Notes: generated by a model from the sequence alone, not told the origin. Counted from the stretch's first letter, positions 17,080-26,964 are shown. The stretch is 64,000 nucleotides of DNA from DASRDU01 sp035560235 (GCA_035560235.1 DATMAG010000045.1:1-64000), one strand, 5' to 3'. A program made the numbers and translations.

Positions 17080-17985
17080 TCAGGGTACCTCGTTGAGGAG
17101 GGCGGATGCAATCTCAGCCGCAATCCGCGCATTGTTGCGGAGCAGCGAAATATTGGCCTGCAGCGCGCGCCCGCCGCTGCGTTCGGCAATGCGTCCGAGC
17201 AGAAAAGGCGTCACCGCCTTGCCGCTGATGTTTTGTTGTGCGGCTTCGGCCAGGGCTTCTTCGATGAGTTCGCTGATTTCAGCCGCCGGGACTTCATCCT
17301 CAACGGGCACGGGCGCGACGACCAGCACTGCGCCGCTGCAGCCGTACTCCCAGTGAGTGCGCGCCAGCGCGGCGACTTCGGCGGGCGTGTCGGCGCGCAG
17401 TTCAAGCCTGAGGCCGCTCGCTCGCGAATAGAATGCGGGCAGTTCGTCAGTGCCGTAACCGACGACGGGCACGCCGAGCGTTTCCAGCGCTTCGAGCGTC
17501 TTCGGCAGATCGAGAATCGCTTTGGCTCCGGCGCAGACCACGATGAGCCGATAGCGCGCCAGCGCCGTCAGATCAGCCGAAATGTCGAAGCTCGCTGCCG
17601 CGCCGCGATGCACACCGCCAATGCCGCCGGTCGCAAAGACGTGAATCCCGGCGCGCCGCGCCAGATGCAGCGTCGCGGCGACAGTCGTGGCGCCAGTGCG
17701 GCCCGCGCCGATGACGCCTGCCAGATTTGCCAGGTTCACCTTCGCCACATCGCGGCGTTCGGCGATGGCCTGCATCTGCGTTTCGTCAAGCCCGATGACC
17801 GGCTGCCCGTCAATGATGGCAATGGTCGCAGGCTGCGCGCCCGCCGCGCGCACCGCAGCCTCACAGGCGCGCGCCGTTTCGAGGTTGTGCGGCGCAGGCA
17901 GTCCGTGCGCGATGACGGTGGATTCGAGCGCCACCAGCGGACGGATGCGGCGCTCATCTGACTGATTCTGTTCTGACGGATTCAT
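17080..17985 (-). CDS. psuG: Pseudouridine-5'-phosphate glycosidase
   Basis: 301 residues matching PsuG, which reversibly cleaves pseudouridine 5'-phosphate to uracil and ribose 5-phosphate. Family signatures seen are ALESTVIAHGLP at the N-terminus, GAGRTGATTVAATL, VFATGGIGGVHRGA, VVCAGAKAILDLPKTLE and GYGTDELPAFYS. The partner kinase psuK is not in the window. ATG 17985 is chosen; GTG 18006 would add seven residues. It heads a probable transcript with two M16 peptidase genes, and no functional link is obvious. Confidence 0.93.
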   Translation of the reverse strand: MNPSEQNQSDERRIRPLVALESTVIAHGLPAPHNLETARACEAAVRAAGAQPATIAIIDGQPVIGLDETQMQAIAERRDVAKVNLANLAGVIGAGRTGATTVAATLHLARRAGIHVFATGGIGGVHRGAAASFDISADLTALARYRLIVVCAGAKAILDLPKTLEALETLGVPVVGYGTDELPAFYSRASGLRLELRADTPAEVAALARTHWEYGCSGAVLVVAPVPVEDEVPAAEISELIEEALAEAAQQNISGKAVTPFLLGRIAERSGGRALQANISLLRNNARIAAEIASALLNEVP

Positions 17986-18046
17986 CGTCGCTATTCGGCA
18001 GTCCACACTTGAAAATGCCCGAGGCCTTACTTATCCTCACGGGCGC

Positions 18047-18074
18047 GTGACAGATTAGCTCAGTCGTTGATAAT
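18047..18074 (+). promoter_or_regulatory. Candidate promoter of glgC
   Basis: GTGACA (18047-18052) and GATAAT (18069-18074) are 16 bases apart in the divergent gap between psuG and glgC. It would give a leader of about 70 bases. No other signal there is as close to the sigma70 consensus. Confidence 0.4.
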
Positions 18075-18149
18075 GAGCCAGGCTGTCTGGCTGCAACTTC
18101 CTGCTCCCCGGACAACAAACAACAAGCAGTCAAGCTCCAGCGAGATTGT

Positions 18150-19436
18150 ATGAAAAAAGAGACTCTGGCACTGATTCTCGGCGGCGGTCAGGGAACGCGA
18201 CTCTTCCCGCTGACCTGGCATCGTTCCAAACCGGCGGTTCCACTCGGCGGCAAATACCGGCTGATTGATGTCACTCTCTCCAACTGCATCAACTCCGACA
18301 TCAGCAAGGTCTTCGTGCTGACCCAGTTCAACTCGGCGTCGCTCAACCGGCATATTTCGCGGACGTACCGGTTCAGCGCCTTTTCTGACGGGTTCGTCGA
18401 GATTCTGGCGGCCGAACAGACCCCGACCAACAAGGACTGGTTTCAGGGAACTGCCGACGCTGTGCGTCAGGTTATGGTGCACATCGCGGACACCAGTCCA
18501 TCCAACGTGCTGATCCTTTCAGGCGATCATCTTTACCGGATGGATTACCGCGAATTTCTGCGGCATCACGAGGAGACTCAGGCCGACGTGACCATTTCAG
18601 TCATTCCCACTGAAGAGACGCGCGCGTCGAGTTTCGGGCTGCTCAAGACGAACGAGGATGGCCGGATCGTCGAGTTCCGCGAGAAGCCGCCGAAGGATCA
18701 GCTTGCCGCAATGCGCGTTGACACGACGCGCCTCGGCCTGACGCCTGAGGACGCCGACCGGCGCTGCTATCTGGCCTCGATGGGCGTCTATGTCTTCAGG
18801 TTCGAGGCGTTGCGCGAGCTGCTGAAAAACGAGAAATTTGCCGACTTCGGCGGCGAGGTGATTCCGGCGGCAATCGAGCGCCACAACGTGCAGGCCTTTC
18901 TGTTCGATGGTTACTGGGAAGACATCGGGACAATCAGTTCGTTCTATCACGCGAATCTGGACATGGCGAACATCCTGCCAAAGTTCAACCTCTTCGATGC
19001 CGACGCGCCGATTTACACGCGCGCCCGATTTCTGCCCGGCTCGAAGCTGATTGACTGTCAGATTCGCGATTCGATCATCTCGGAAGGCTGCATTCTCAAC
19101 CGCGTCTGGATTGATCATTCAGTGATCGGCATCCGCTCGCGCATCGAAAATTACTCGCGCATCGAACATTCGCTGATTATGGGCGCGGATTACTACCAGA
19201 CGCTCGATGAACTTGAAATGGAGCGGCGGCACGGCATTCCCTGGATGGGCATCGGGGAAAACACGATCATCCGCAAGGCAATCATTGACAAGAATGTCCG
19301 CATCGGCTCGAACGTGCGCATCCTGAACGAAGCCGGACGCGAACATTACGACGATCCGAACGGCACTTACCTGATTCGCGAAGGCATCGTGGTCGTTCCG
19401 AAAAACGTGACGGTTACGGACGGAACGGTCATCTGA
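18150..19436 (+). CDS. glgC: Glucose-1-phosphate adenylyltransferase
   Basis: 428 residues, the full length of bacterial GlgC, the regulated step that makes ADP-glucose for glycogen. The nucleotide-binding loop LGGGQGTRLFPLT, KPAVPLGGKYRLID, the active-site DHLYRMDY and the substrate-binding EFREKPP are present. A left-handed beta-helix C-terminus (repeated hexads such as GSNVRI) follows. Other glg genes are not in the window. It stands alone on the plus strand. Confidence 0.96.
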   Translation: MKKETLALILGGGQGTRLFPLTWHRSKPAVPLGGKYRLIDVTLSNCINSDISKVFVLTQFNSASLNRHISRTYRFSAFSDGFVEILAAEQTPTNKDWFQGTADAVRQVMVHIADTSPSNVLILSGDHLYRMDYREFLRHHEETQADVTISVIPTEETRASSFGLLKTNEDGRIVEFREKPPKDQLAAMRVDTTRLGLTPEDADRRCYLASMGVYVFRFEALRELLKNEKFADFGGEVIPAAIERHNVQAFLFDGYWEDIGTISSFYHANLDMANILPKFNLFDADAPIYTRARFLPGSKLIDCQIRDSIISEGCILNRVWIDHSVIGIRSRIENYSRIEHSLIMGADYYQTLDELEMERRHGIPWMGIGENTIIRKAIIDKNVRIGSNVRILNEAGREHYDDPNGTYLIREGIVVVPKNVTVTDGTVI

Positions 19437-19532
19437 TTCGCGGCCTTATTGAAGGATCAGGACAGACCTTCCCTGCAACACCAGCCCCGACTCAGGCGCA
19501 GCGATTGAGAACCGGGTCAGTCGTGCGGGCGG

Positions 19533-19886
19533 TTACTCCGCTTCTGCGGAGAGTTTCGCTTCACCTTCTGCCTGTGCCCCGGCCTGATGCGCACAGGGGC
19601 GAATCCACCATCTTGAACCCGGCTCAGGCAATCCGGCGTGTTGTCCGTGAAAATTCCCGCTCTGTGGTTCTGCCGTGGAGAGACTGATCTGACGATACTC
19701 CTTCTGCTTTTCCGCGAGCGCCCGATTGAGCCGGGCGATCTCTTTTTTGAGCACATTGATCTCCTTCAGCAGCTCCTCCTGGCGTGCCTTTTTCAGCGCG
19801 AACTCCTGTCTTTCAGCCGCATCTGCCTCATAACCGGGATGGGCACTCTGGCTGAGCAACGGCCTGGTAACTTTATCTGGCTTCAT
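19533..19886 (-). CDS. Hypothetical small coiled-coil protein
   Basis: 117 residues with a strongly charged heptad segment at about 25-70 (KKARQEELLKEINVLKKEI) that predicts a coiled coil, followed by a less ordered tail. No family is recognised and no clear ribosome site precedes the ATG. The opposite strand also carries open frames of similar length. I favour this strand because of the credible coiled coil, but it may not be a gene. Confidence 0.4.
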   Translation of the reverse strand: MKPDKVTRPLLSQSAHPGYEADAAERQEFALKKARQEELLKEINVLKKEIARLNRALAEKQKEYRQISLSTAEPQSGNFHGQHAGLPEPGSRWWIRPCAHQAGAQAEGEAKLSAEAE

Positions 19887-20235
19887 TTCAGAAAATGGGA
19901 TGTGTTCTCTAAGAACAGTTATTTCCTACTGAGCAGACTGCCACCCGTAATTTGAGTGAGGAGGGGAATGGCGCCAGTCACTCACAGGATGCATTCCGGG
20001 TTGGAGACGAAATGCAGTGATCCAGTCGGTATGAGGAAAAGCAGGGGACCGACTGAGTACGACAAGTTTTCAGAGCTTCCGACAGACTCTGCCGATTCCG
20101 TTCAGCTATACCCGAACCTGGACTTCGGTGGAGCACTACAGTGAGAGACAATTGTTTCTATCGGCCCTCATTATATAAGTGCGCAAAGCGAGGTCAAATC
20201 AGCTCATGGAAATCCAGATTTTTTTCATCGCCCGG
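19887..20235. other. Intergenic stretch with no firm gene
   Basis: About 350 bases, more AT-rich than its surroundings. A possible 58-residue frame starts at ATG 19968 behind a purine-rich GAGGAGGGGA but resembles nothing known. A TATATAAG-like box occurs near 20173. I see no RNA gene or repeat. Confidence 0.4.
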
Positions 20236-23200
20236 TCATTTCCCTGCCGCCCGCCAGAGCCGGGCGGTTTTGTCCCATCCGGCGCTCAGCAGCGTGCGCC
20301 CGTCGGGCGAGAAGGCTGCGGCCCAGACTTCGTTAGTGTGATCGCGCAGCGTGAGCAGTTCCTGGCCGGTCGCCGGATTCCAGATTTTGACCGTCTTGTC
20401 GTTGCTCGCCGTTGCAAGGCGTTTGCCGTCGGGCGTGAAGGCGACCGAAAAGATTTCGTCGTTGTGGCCCGTCAGTGTGCGTATCAACTGCCGCGTCGCC
20501 ACGTCCCACAGCTTCACGGTCTGATCCTGGCTGCCGGTCGCGAGGTGTTTGCCATCAGGTGAAAACCTGGCTGACCAGACATAGCCTGCGTGACCTTTCA
20601 GTTCAGCGAGCAACTGCCAGGTCGTCGCATCCCACAGTTTCGCGCCGTCGCTCCAGCCGCCCGTCGCGAGCAGGCGGCCATCAGGCGAAAATGAAACCGA
20701 AAGGATTTCGCGTTCGTGGGCTTTGAACTGATGAAGCAAATGCCCGCTCGCCACATCCCACATTCTGAGCATTCCGTCATCGCATCCGGCCACGAGCCGC
20801 TGCCCGTCATTTGTGAAAACGAGCGAGCGCATCCCGTCCCAGTACTCGCGCGTGCCGTTGCGAATCGTCTTAATTTCACGGCCCGTCGCCGCGCCCCACA
20901 GTTTCGCCGTGCCGTCGTTGCTGCCGGTTGCGAGCAGGCGTCCATCGGGCGAAAAGACTGCGGTGTAAACGAAGTCGCGATGCCCGCGCAGCACAATTTG
21001 CGAACCATCAGTAATGTCATGAATGATGGCTGTGCGGTCTTTGCCTGCGGTCACAACGTGGCGGTTATCCGGCGAAAAGGCGGCGGTCAGAATGTGGTCG
21101 GTGTGGCCCCTGAGAATTTCGGGCTGCATCGCTGCGGCAATGTCCCAGACTCTGACCGTCTGATCAGTACTTGAAGTGATCAGCTTGCGGTTATCAGGAA
21201 AAATGTATGCGTCAAAGATGTCGCCACTATGGCCTCTGAAAACAGCCAGCTCTTTGCGGGTGGCGAGATCCCACAAGCGGACAGAGCGGTCAGCGTGAAT
21301 CGTGACGAGCTGTTTGTTGTTTTCAGGGAAGCTGATGATTTGAACATCCAGGGGACACGGCAGGACGCCCGCCTGGTGCAGCGTCAGGGTATCCCACATT
21401 CTGACTTCACCCTGGCTGTCCACAGAGGCGATCAGCCCGAAGTCGTCCGAGCGAAAGAATGCCTGAATCTCTCTGCCATCGTGTGTCAGCTTTCCCTGAA
21501 ATGCTCCGATTTCGGAATCGTAAACCAGCAGTCCGTCACTCTGAACCAGGAGCCGGCGGGCATCGCGATTGAAGTTGATCACCCCAATGTAATGGGCAGC
21601 AGTGAAACGAACCGGCGGCTGATTTCCCGTCAGATCGTGGATCGTCACCCTGTACCCTGCGCCGCTGACAATCGCCAGTTTCCGGCGATCTTTCGCAATG
21701 GTATATGCCGTCACCCGTGTCCCGTCACCTTCAATCCGGCGCAGGACACGCCCGCTGCTTACTTCGCGGACTTTGATCGTGCCCTTGTCACTGATTGTCA
21801 GCCACTCGCCTTTGGCGAGCCCCATTACCAGTTGCAGTCCGCCTTCCGGATCAGTGAATTCGGCTTCGATGCCGCCCGTGTGCCAGTCCTGAAAGACCAC
21901 TCGCCTGCCCGCCTGAACTCTGACTATCCCGTTTTGAAAAACCTGGAGCATCGTCCACCCCGCTGACCTGCCCGGCAGTGAGAGCAGTTCGCGGCCCGTC
22001 CTGAAGTCAATGGTTTTAAAATTCAGGTCCGAATCAGTCACGAGCAGTGTGTTGCCATCATCGCTCAGATAAACGCCGCTGCCCGGCGCTGACATTTTTG
22101 TCGTGAGAGTCAGTTCGCTCGCGTTGACCAGTCGTCGCAGGTAATGCCACTCGAAACCGCGCAGGTCTTCCTCGCCATCACGCGGCAGCCACGCTTCGAG
22201 CCGCTGATTCATCTTTCGCCACTCGCCATCCTTCCAGAACTGCATCGCTTCGTGCATCTGCGCGGCGTAAAGTTCGCGGCGCTGCAAACGCGCCTTTTCG
22301 CGTTCACTGCGGTTCTGCCTGATCGTCAGGAGCAGCAGGACGATCAGGGTCAGCAGAATCATCGTTCCGGCCAGCACTGCGGCTCGGTGCTTTCTGATGA
22401 AGCGGTCGGCGAGATAACCGAACGTCGGTTTGCGGGCGATGACCGGTGCGCCGTCGAGATGCCGCGCGATGTCTTCACTGAGTTGCAGCACCGAGCGGTA
22501 ACGCTCCTGCGGATCGCGGCGCAGCGCCATCAGTGTGATGTTGTCGAGATCGCCCCGGAGTTTTCGCCGCAGTCCTTCAGGGCTTGCGGCGCGGGCTTCG
22601 CTGACGAGCTGCGGTGAACGGCTGACGACCGCGCTTCCTGTCTGATCGCATTCTTCAGTGATCTGGTCAATCACCCTGCTCGGCAGGGCCGGTTCGGTTT
22701 CGGTGATGACGCGGGCGGCTTCGTGCGGCTGGCGGGTCTTGAGCTGATGCGGGCGATGGCCGGTCAGCAGTTCGTAAAGCACAACCCCGAGCGAATAGAT
22801 ATCTGACGCGGTGGTGACGGGCTGCGCCAGCAGTTGTTCGGGACTCGCATATTCGGGCGTCAGCAGCGGAATGCCGGGGATCGAACAGGCCGGTCCCTGG
22901 CTGTCGGGATCAAGTAACCTGGCAATGCCGAAATCAATCAGCTTCACCTGCCCCTTGTCCGTGACCAGAATGTTGCCGGGCTTGAGGTCGCGGTGAACGA
23001 TCAGGTTCTGGTGCGCGTAATCAACCGCGGCGCAGACTTCGCGGAACAGGCGCAATCGCTCGGTGATCGAAAGCCGGTGCTGATCGCAGTAATCGGTGAT
23101 CGGCAGCCCCTTGATGTACTCCATCACCAGATACTGCCAGCCTTCCGCCGTCGCGCCGCCATCAAACAGCCGGGCGATGCAGGGATGCTCCAGGTTCGCC

Positions 23201-23607
23201 AGAATCTGCCGTTCCTGCCGGAAGCGGCGGGCCGTCTCGCCTGCGCTCAGGCCGGGCCAGACCAGCTTGACGGCAACCTGCTGCCGGTAAGCATCGTCGG
23301 CGCGCACGGCCAGATAGACGATGCCCATGCCGCCGCGCCCGACTTCGCGTTCGAGCAGGTACGGCCCGATGCGACGCCCGGCGGCGCGGGTGATGCTGGT
23401 TTCAGCGCCAGCCTGCGCGAGCAGCAGCGGCGCGGGGATTTCGAGAAAGTCATCCAGCTTGTCCTGATTTTCGAGCAGACGCAGCACCGCCGCCTGCACC
23501 TCAGCGTCAGGACAGCAGCGGTCGAGATAATCGGCCTGCGCCTGCCGGTCAAGCATAGCAACGGCATCAAACAGTTCCTTCGCCTTTTTCCACTGCTCGT
23601 TCGTCAT
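20236..23607 (-). CDS. Ser/Thr protein kinase with WD40 propeller domain
   Basis: 1123 residues. An N-terminal helical region is followed by a Hanks-type kinase with GRGGMGIVY (90-98), Lys114, HRD (205-207) and DFG (225-227), all intact. One membrane helix lies at about 408-428. About a dozen WD40 repeats (FSPDGxxLATGSxDxTxKLWD pattern, about 480-1123) follow. The catalytic part is cytosolic and the propellers should face the periplasm as a sensor or scaffold. It is transcribed divergently from an ECF sigma gene, a pairing seen repeatedly in Acidobacteriota and Planctomycetota. The sigma factor or its partners may be kinase targets, but that is inference. Confidence 0.95.
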   Translation of the reverse strand: MTNEQWKKAKELFDAVAMLDRQAQADYLDRCCPDAEVQAAVLRLLENQDKLDDFLEIPAPLLLAQAGAETSITRAAGRRIGPYLLEREVGRGGMGIVYLAVRADDAYRQQVAVKLVWPGLSAGETARRFRQERQILANLEHPCIARLFDGGATAEGWQYLVMEYIKGLPITDYCDQHRLSITERLRLFREVCAAVDYAHQNLIVHRDLKPGNILVTDKGQVKLIDFGIARLLDPDSQGPACSIPGIPLLTPEYASPEQLLAQPVTTASDIYSLGVVLYELLTGHRPHQLKTRQPHEAARVITETEPALPSRVIDQITEECDQTGSAVVSRSPQLVSEARAASPEGLRRKLRGDLDNITLMALRRDPQERYRSVLQLSEDIARHLDGAPVIARKPTFGYLADRFIRKHRAAVLAGTMILLTLIVLLLLTIRQNRSEREKARLQRRELYAAQMHEAMQFWKDGEWRKMNQRLEAWLPRDGEEDLRGFEWHYLRRLVNASELTLTTKMSAPGSGVYLSDDGNTLLVTDSDLNFKTIDFRTGRELLSLPGRSAGWTMLQVFQNGIVRVQAGRRVVFQDWHTGGIEAEFTDPEGGLQLVMGLAKGEWLTISDKGTIKVREVSSGRVLRRIEGDGTRVTAYTIAKDRRKLAIVSGAGYRVTIHDLTGNQPPVRFTAAHYIGVINFNRDARRLLVQSDGLLVYDSEIGAFQGKLTHDGREIQAFFRSDDFGLIASVDSQGEVRMWDTLTLHQAGVLPCPLDVQIISFPENNKQLVTIHADRSVRLWDLATRKELAVFRGHSGDIFDAYIFPDNRKLITSSTDQTVRVWDIAAAMQPEILRGHTDHILTAAFSPDNRHVVTAGKDRTAIIHDITDGSQIVLRGHRDFVYTAVFSPDGRLLATGSNDGTAKLWGAATGREIKTIRNGTREYWDGMRSLVFTNDGQRLVAGCDDGMLRMWDVASGHLLHQFKAHEREILSVSFSPDGRLLATGGWSDGAKLWDATTWQLLAELKGHAGYVWSARFSPDGKHLATGSQDQTVKLWDVATRQLIRTLTGHNDEIFSVAFTPDGKRLATASNDKTVKIWNPATGQELLTLRDHTNEVWAAAFSPDGRTLLSAGWDKTARLWRAAGK

Positions 23608-23687
23608 TATTGCCCTGCAACGGTCAATGGCTGAAAAATTCTCCGGGCAGATTAAAGGAAAGTCTTTCCGAGTCTTCTCCCCTGCTC

Positions 23688-23693
23688 TATAAT
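23688..23693 (+). promoter_or_regulatory. Candidate -10 box of the ECF sigma gene
   Basis: A perfect TATAAT with an ill-matched TTTCCG 17 bases upstream, giving a leader of about 85 bases before TTG 23785. The gap also serves the divergent kinase gene. Confidence 0.4.
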
Positions 23694-23784
23694 GCGCGCG
23701 CCACAGGCGTTTCGGTTCATAAATTCAGAAGAAAAATCACTGTCCTGGGATTATTGCTCATTTTGCCCTAATGGAGGAACACCC

Positions 23785-24381
23785 TTGCCTCACCCGCACA
23801 CTACTTTCTCGACCCTGCTGCGTGAGTGGCGTCAGGGAGATCAGGAGGCCGGTGAAAATCTGATCAGGCTGGTCTATGACCACCTGCACTGGCTGGCGCA
23901 GCATTATCTCAGGCAGGAACATCACTCGCCCTCACTGCAACCGACTGACCTGGTCAATGAAACTTACATGCGGCTGTTCGGAACCTCGGTCATCGAACTC
24001 GAAGACAAGTCACATTTCTTCGTCATCGCGGCGCGGCAGATGCGGCGGATTCTGATCGAACGCGCCAGAAGCAATCTCACAGGCCGCAGGCTGCGCAGCT
24101 TTGATTACGCCTCGCTCTCAGAGGCAGCGCCCCTTTGCCAGCAGCAGGACTTTGACCTCATAGCGCTGGATGAGGCGCTCGTGCGGCTCGAAGAGATTGC
24201 GCCGCGCGCGAGCCAGGTCGTCGAACTGCGCTACTTTGTCGGCCTGACCGAAACGCAGGCCGCAGAGGCGCTCGGCGTGTCAGTCACCACGCTCAAGCGG
24301 GACTGGAAGTTCGCCCGTCTCTGGCTGCACGATCAGCTTGCCGCTGACCGGCAGGAGTTCGTTTCAGAACAGGCCTGCTGA
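23785..24381 (+). CDS. ECF sigma factor of the kinase-associated (TIGR02999-like) type
   Basis: 198 residues with region 2 (QPTDLVNETYMRLFG, SHFFVIAARQMRRILIERAR) and region 4 (RASQVVELRYFVGLTETQAAEALGVS, then TTLKRDWKFARLWL). This pattern defines the subfamily common in Acidobacteriota and Planctomycetota that lacks an adjacent anti-sigma gene and lies next to Ser/Thr kinases, as here. The start is TTG 23785 because GGAGG (23773-23777) sits seven bases before it; the frame continues upstream to 23692 without support. Confidence 0.92.
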   Translation: MPHPHTTFSTLLREWRQGDQEAGENLIRLVYDHLHWLAQHYLRQEHHSPSLQPTDLVNETYMRLFGTSVIELEDKSHFFVIAARQMRRILIERARSNLTGRRLRSFDYASLSEAAPLCQQQDFDLIALDEALVRLEEIAPRASQVVELRYFVGLTETQAAEALGVSVTTLKRDWKFARLWLHDQLAADRQEFVSEQAC

Positions 24382-24394
24382 GGCCCGATTTTTT
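24372..24394 (+). terminator. Intrinsic terminator overlapping the sigma stop codon
   Basis: GGCCT, GCTG and AGGCC form a short stem (24372-24385) followed by CGATTTTTT. The TGA stop is inside the hairpin. Confidence 0.6.
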
Positions 24395-24465
24395 CCTGCA
24401 AATCCTCCCCATCGCGGCGTTCAAAGAGCAGCCCTGAACCTGCAACCACCACCTGCGGAGGATTT

Positions 24466-26964
24466 ATGAAAAGAACAATTGCGCCGGTCACTCTGACCCG
24501 GACGCTCGCTGCTTTGCTGGGACTGCTCTTTTGTGTCGCTGCGGCAAATGCCCAGGGCATCATCATTCCCGAACCCTGCCGCCGCTGCCCGCGCCCGATT
24601 CCGCCGCCGCCTGATTTCAGGCTCCCGCGCGCGCTCAAAATCAAAAGCATTCACCTGACCACCAGAATCACTGACCAGGTCGCCACCACCAAAGTCGAAC
24701 AGGTCTTTGAAAATGACACGCCATACACGCTTGAAGGAACTTATTTCTTTCCGCTGCCCGAGGGCGTTTCGATTTCAGAATTTGCAATGTGGGACGGCAA
24801 CAAGCGACTCGTCGGCGAGGTCAGAGCGAAGGCCGAAGCGCGGCGCATTTACGATGAAATAGTCCGCACGCGACGCGACCCGGCGCTGCTTGAATACGCG
24901 GGCAAAAATCTCTTCCAGGCCAGCGTCTTCCCGATCAGTCCGCACAGCGACAAGAAGATCGAACTGATCTACACGCAGGTGCTCAGGAACGACAACGGCG
25001 CGGTCGCTTATCGTTATCCGCTCGGCACTGGCTGGCGCGCCAGCAGCTTTGACGACAATCCGCCGGTTGTTCGCCCGGCGCCGCGCAGGCCGCTGAATGA
25101 AGCGCCAGGTCGCATCTCAGCCGAAATCGAAATTGACTCGAAGACGGCGATCAGAGACATCTACTCGCCTTCGCACAACCTCGAAATCAGACGCGATGGT
25201 GAACGCCGCGCCCGCGCGAGCTTTGAAGCGCAGGGCGCGCAGCCCGACTTTCAGCTTTTCTACACGGTTTCAGACAGGGACTTCGGCCTCTCGCTGCTCA
25301 CTTACCGCGAACCGGCGAAGGAAGGTTATTTCATGCTGCGCGTTGCGCCGAAGACGGAGCTTGACGAGCGCGACGTGCAGCCGAAGGACATAGTCTTTGT
25401 TCTCGACACTTCAGGCTCGATGGCTGATGAGGGCAAGATGGAGAAGGCAAAAGCCGCGCTGCGACAGGGCATCGGCCTGCTTTCGCCGCGCGATCACTTC
25501 AACCTCATTTCCTTCGCCGGTGAAGAACACCTGCTGAGCGCGCGGCTGATTGAAGCCGATGAAGCGGGCAAACGCCAGGCGCGTGAATTTGTCGAACGAA
25601 TGCGCCCGACCGGCGGGACGAATATCAACGACGCAATGGTTGCCGCGCTCGGTCAGTTGTCTTCAGGCGAACGCCCGCGAATGATCGTGCTGATTACCGA
25701 TGGACAGCCGACCGTCGGAACAACGAATGCCGCTGAGATTCTCAGGAACGTGAAAAAAGGCAACCGGACGGGAGCGCGCGTCTTCACCTTCGGCGTCGGT
25801 TACGATGTCAACACTGTGCTGCTTGACGGCATGGCGGCAGAAAATTCCGGCGCGGCTGATTACATCGAACCGAATGAGGACATTGAAGTCAAAGTCTCGA
25901 ACTTCTTTGCGAAGGTCAACTACCCGGTGCTGAGCGATGTCAGAATTGACTGGGGCGGGGCCGAAGTCGGGAACGTCTATCCGCGCAACATCCCGGACAT
26001 CTTTCACGGCTCGCAGCTCGTGCTGATCGGTCGTTATCGCCCGCAGGCGTCGAGAGCGGCTGCTGGCAGCGGGGCTTCAATGCTCAGCTTTGCGGGCCTG
26101 AAGTCAGCGGGCGTGATGCTGGCCGCTGCGATGACCACGTACGACTTCGGCCTGCTGAGATACTTCAGCCTGAAGAGTGAGCCGCCGCTCGACGTGCCGG
26201 AAAGCAGAGCGGAGCGCCGTCAGCGCATCACGCTGATCGGCAGAGTCAACGGCACTGAGCGGCGCTTTGTCTATGACGACGTGAAGTTCCCGGAGCGGGA
26301 GAGCAGCAACGAGTTTCTGCCGCAGTTGTGGGCGATGCGCCGCGTTGGTCACCTGATGGAACAGATTCGTCTGAACGGCGAATCCCGCGAACTGCGCGAA
26401 GAGATCATCGAACTCGGCACCCGCTACAACATCGTCACGCCGTACACTTCATACCTCGTGCTGGAACCGGGAATGCAGGCGCAGCAGTTCAGGAATGAAT
26501 CAGACAGACACGCTCTTCAGATGCAGGGAGCTGCAAATTCTCCGCAGCCTCTCGGCACCCCGGGCGGATCCGCTGGCAGGAACAAAACTGCAGCAAAAGA
26601 CGCAACGGGTGCTGACTTGTCAGTTCAGGCCGCGCCAATGAGTGCGCCGGTCGCGGGCCAGAGCGCAGTTGCACTGAGCAAGCGCAGGGAATCGCTGAAC
26701 AGGGCGGACAAACTCAGCCTGGCTGAGGCTCAATCCTCCGCGCAGACCCGCACGGTTGCAGGCCGGACATTCTACCTGCGCGACGGCGTCTGGACTGACA
26801 GTGAATTCAGGGCTGAAGCAAAGCTGCCTGAGATCAAAGTGAAGTTCGGCAGTGAGGCGTACTTCAACCTGCTCAGTCAGGAGCCGAAGCTCGGTGACTT
26901 CTTCGCGCTCGGCGAGCGTGTGGTGGTAGTCTGGAATGGAAAGGTCTACCGGGTCGAAGACTGA
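24466..26964 (+). CDS. Secreted VIT and von Willebrand A domain protein
   Basis: 832 residues with a signal peptide (to ANAQ, about 29), a VIT domain (about 50-180, VEQVFENDTPYTLEGTYFFPLP) and a vWA domain whose MIDAS starts at Asp314 (DTSGS) and continues with TGGTNINDA and ITDGQPT. The C-terminal region is low in complexity and ends with a conserved-looking WNGKVYRVE. It resembles inter-alpha-trypsin inhibitor heavy-chain-like proteins of bacteria, thought to bind ligands through a metal site in the envelope. A GGAGG precedes the ATG, and it is probably a monocistronic transcript closed by a terminator at 26991. Confidence 0.9.
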   Translation: MKRTIAPVTLTRTLAALLGLLFCVAAANAQGIIIPEPCRRCPRPIPPPPDFRLPRALKIKSIHLTTRITDQVATTKVEQVFENDTPYTLEGTYFFPLPEGVSISEFAMWDGNKRLVGEVRAKAEARRIYDEIVRTRRDPALLEYAGKNLFQASVFPISPHSDKKIELIYTQVLRNDNGAVAYRYPLGTGWRASSFDDNPPVVRPAPRRPLNEAPGRISAEIEIDSKTAIRDIYSPSHNLEIRRDGERRARASFEAQGAQPDFQLFYTVSDRDFGLSLLTYREPAKEGYFMLRVAPKTELDERDVQPKDIVFVLDTSGSMADEGKMEKAKAALRQGIGLLSPRDHFNLISFAGEEHLLSARLIEADEAGKRQAREFVERMRPTGGTNINDAMVAALGQLSSGERPRMIVLITDGQPTVGTTNAAEILRNVKKGNRTGARVFTFGVGYDVNTVLLDGMAAENSGAADYIEPNEDIEVKVSNFFAKVNYPVLSDVRIDWGGAEVGNVYPRNIPDIFHGSQLVLIGRYRPQASRAAAGSGASMLSFAGLKSAGVMLAAAMTTYDFGLLRYFSLKSEPPLDVPESRAERRQRITLIGRVNGTERRFVYDDVKFPERESSNEFLPQLWAMRRVGHLMEQIRLNGESRELREEIIELGTRYNIVTPYTSYLVLEPGMQAQQFRNESDRHALQMQGAANSPQPLGTPGGSAGRNKTAAKDATGADLSVQAAPMSAPVAGQSAVALSKRRESLNRADKLSLAEAQSSAQTRTVAGRTFYLRDGVWTDSEFRAEAKLPEIKVKFGSEAYFNLLSQEPKLGDFFALGERVVVVWNGKVYRVED

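Noticed and set aside
19638..19955. Plus-strand frame of 105 codons opposite the coiled-coil candidate
   Set aside because: No ribosome site and no family; the minus-strand reading gives a more credible coiled coil.
24466..26964. Role in magnesium chelatase or tellurite resistance because of the vWA domain
   Set aside because: The VIT domain and signal peptide place it in the secreted ITI-heavy-chain-like group; no AAA+ partner is nearby.
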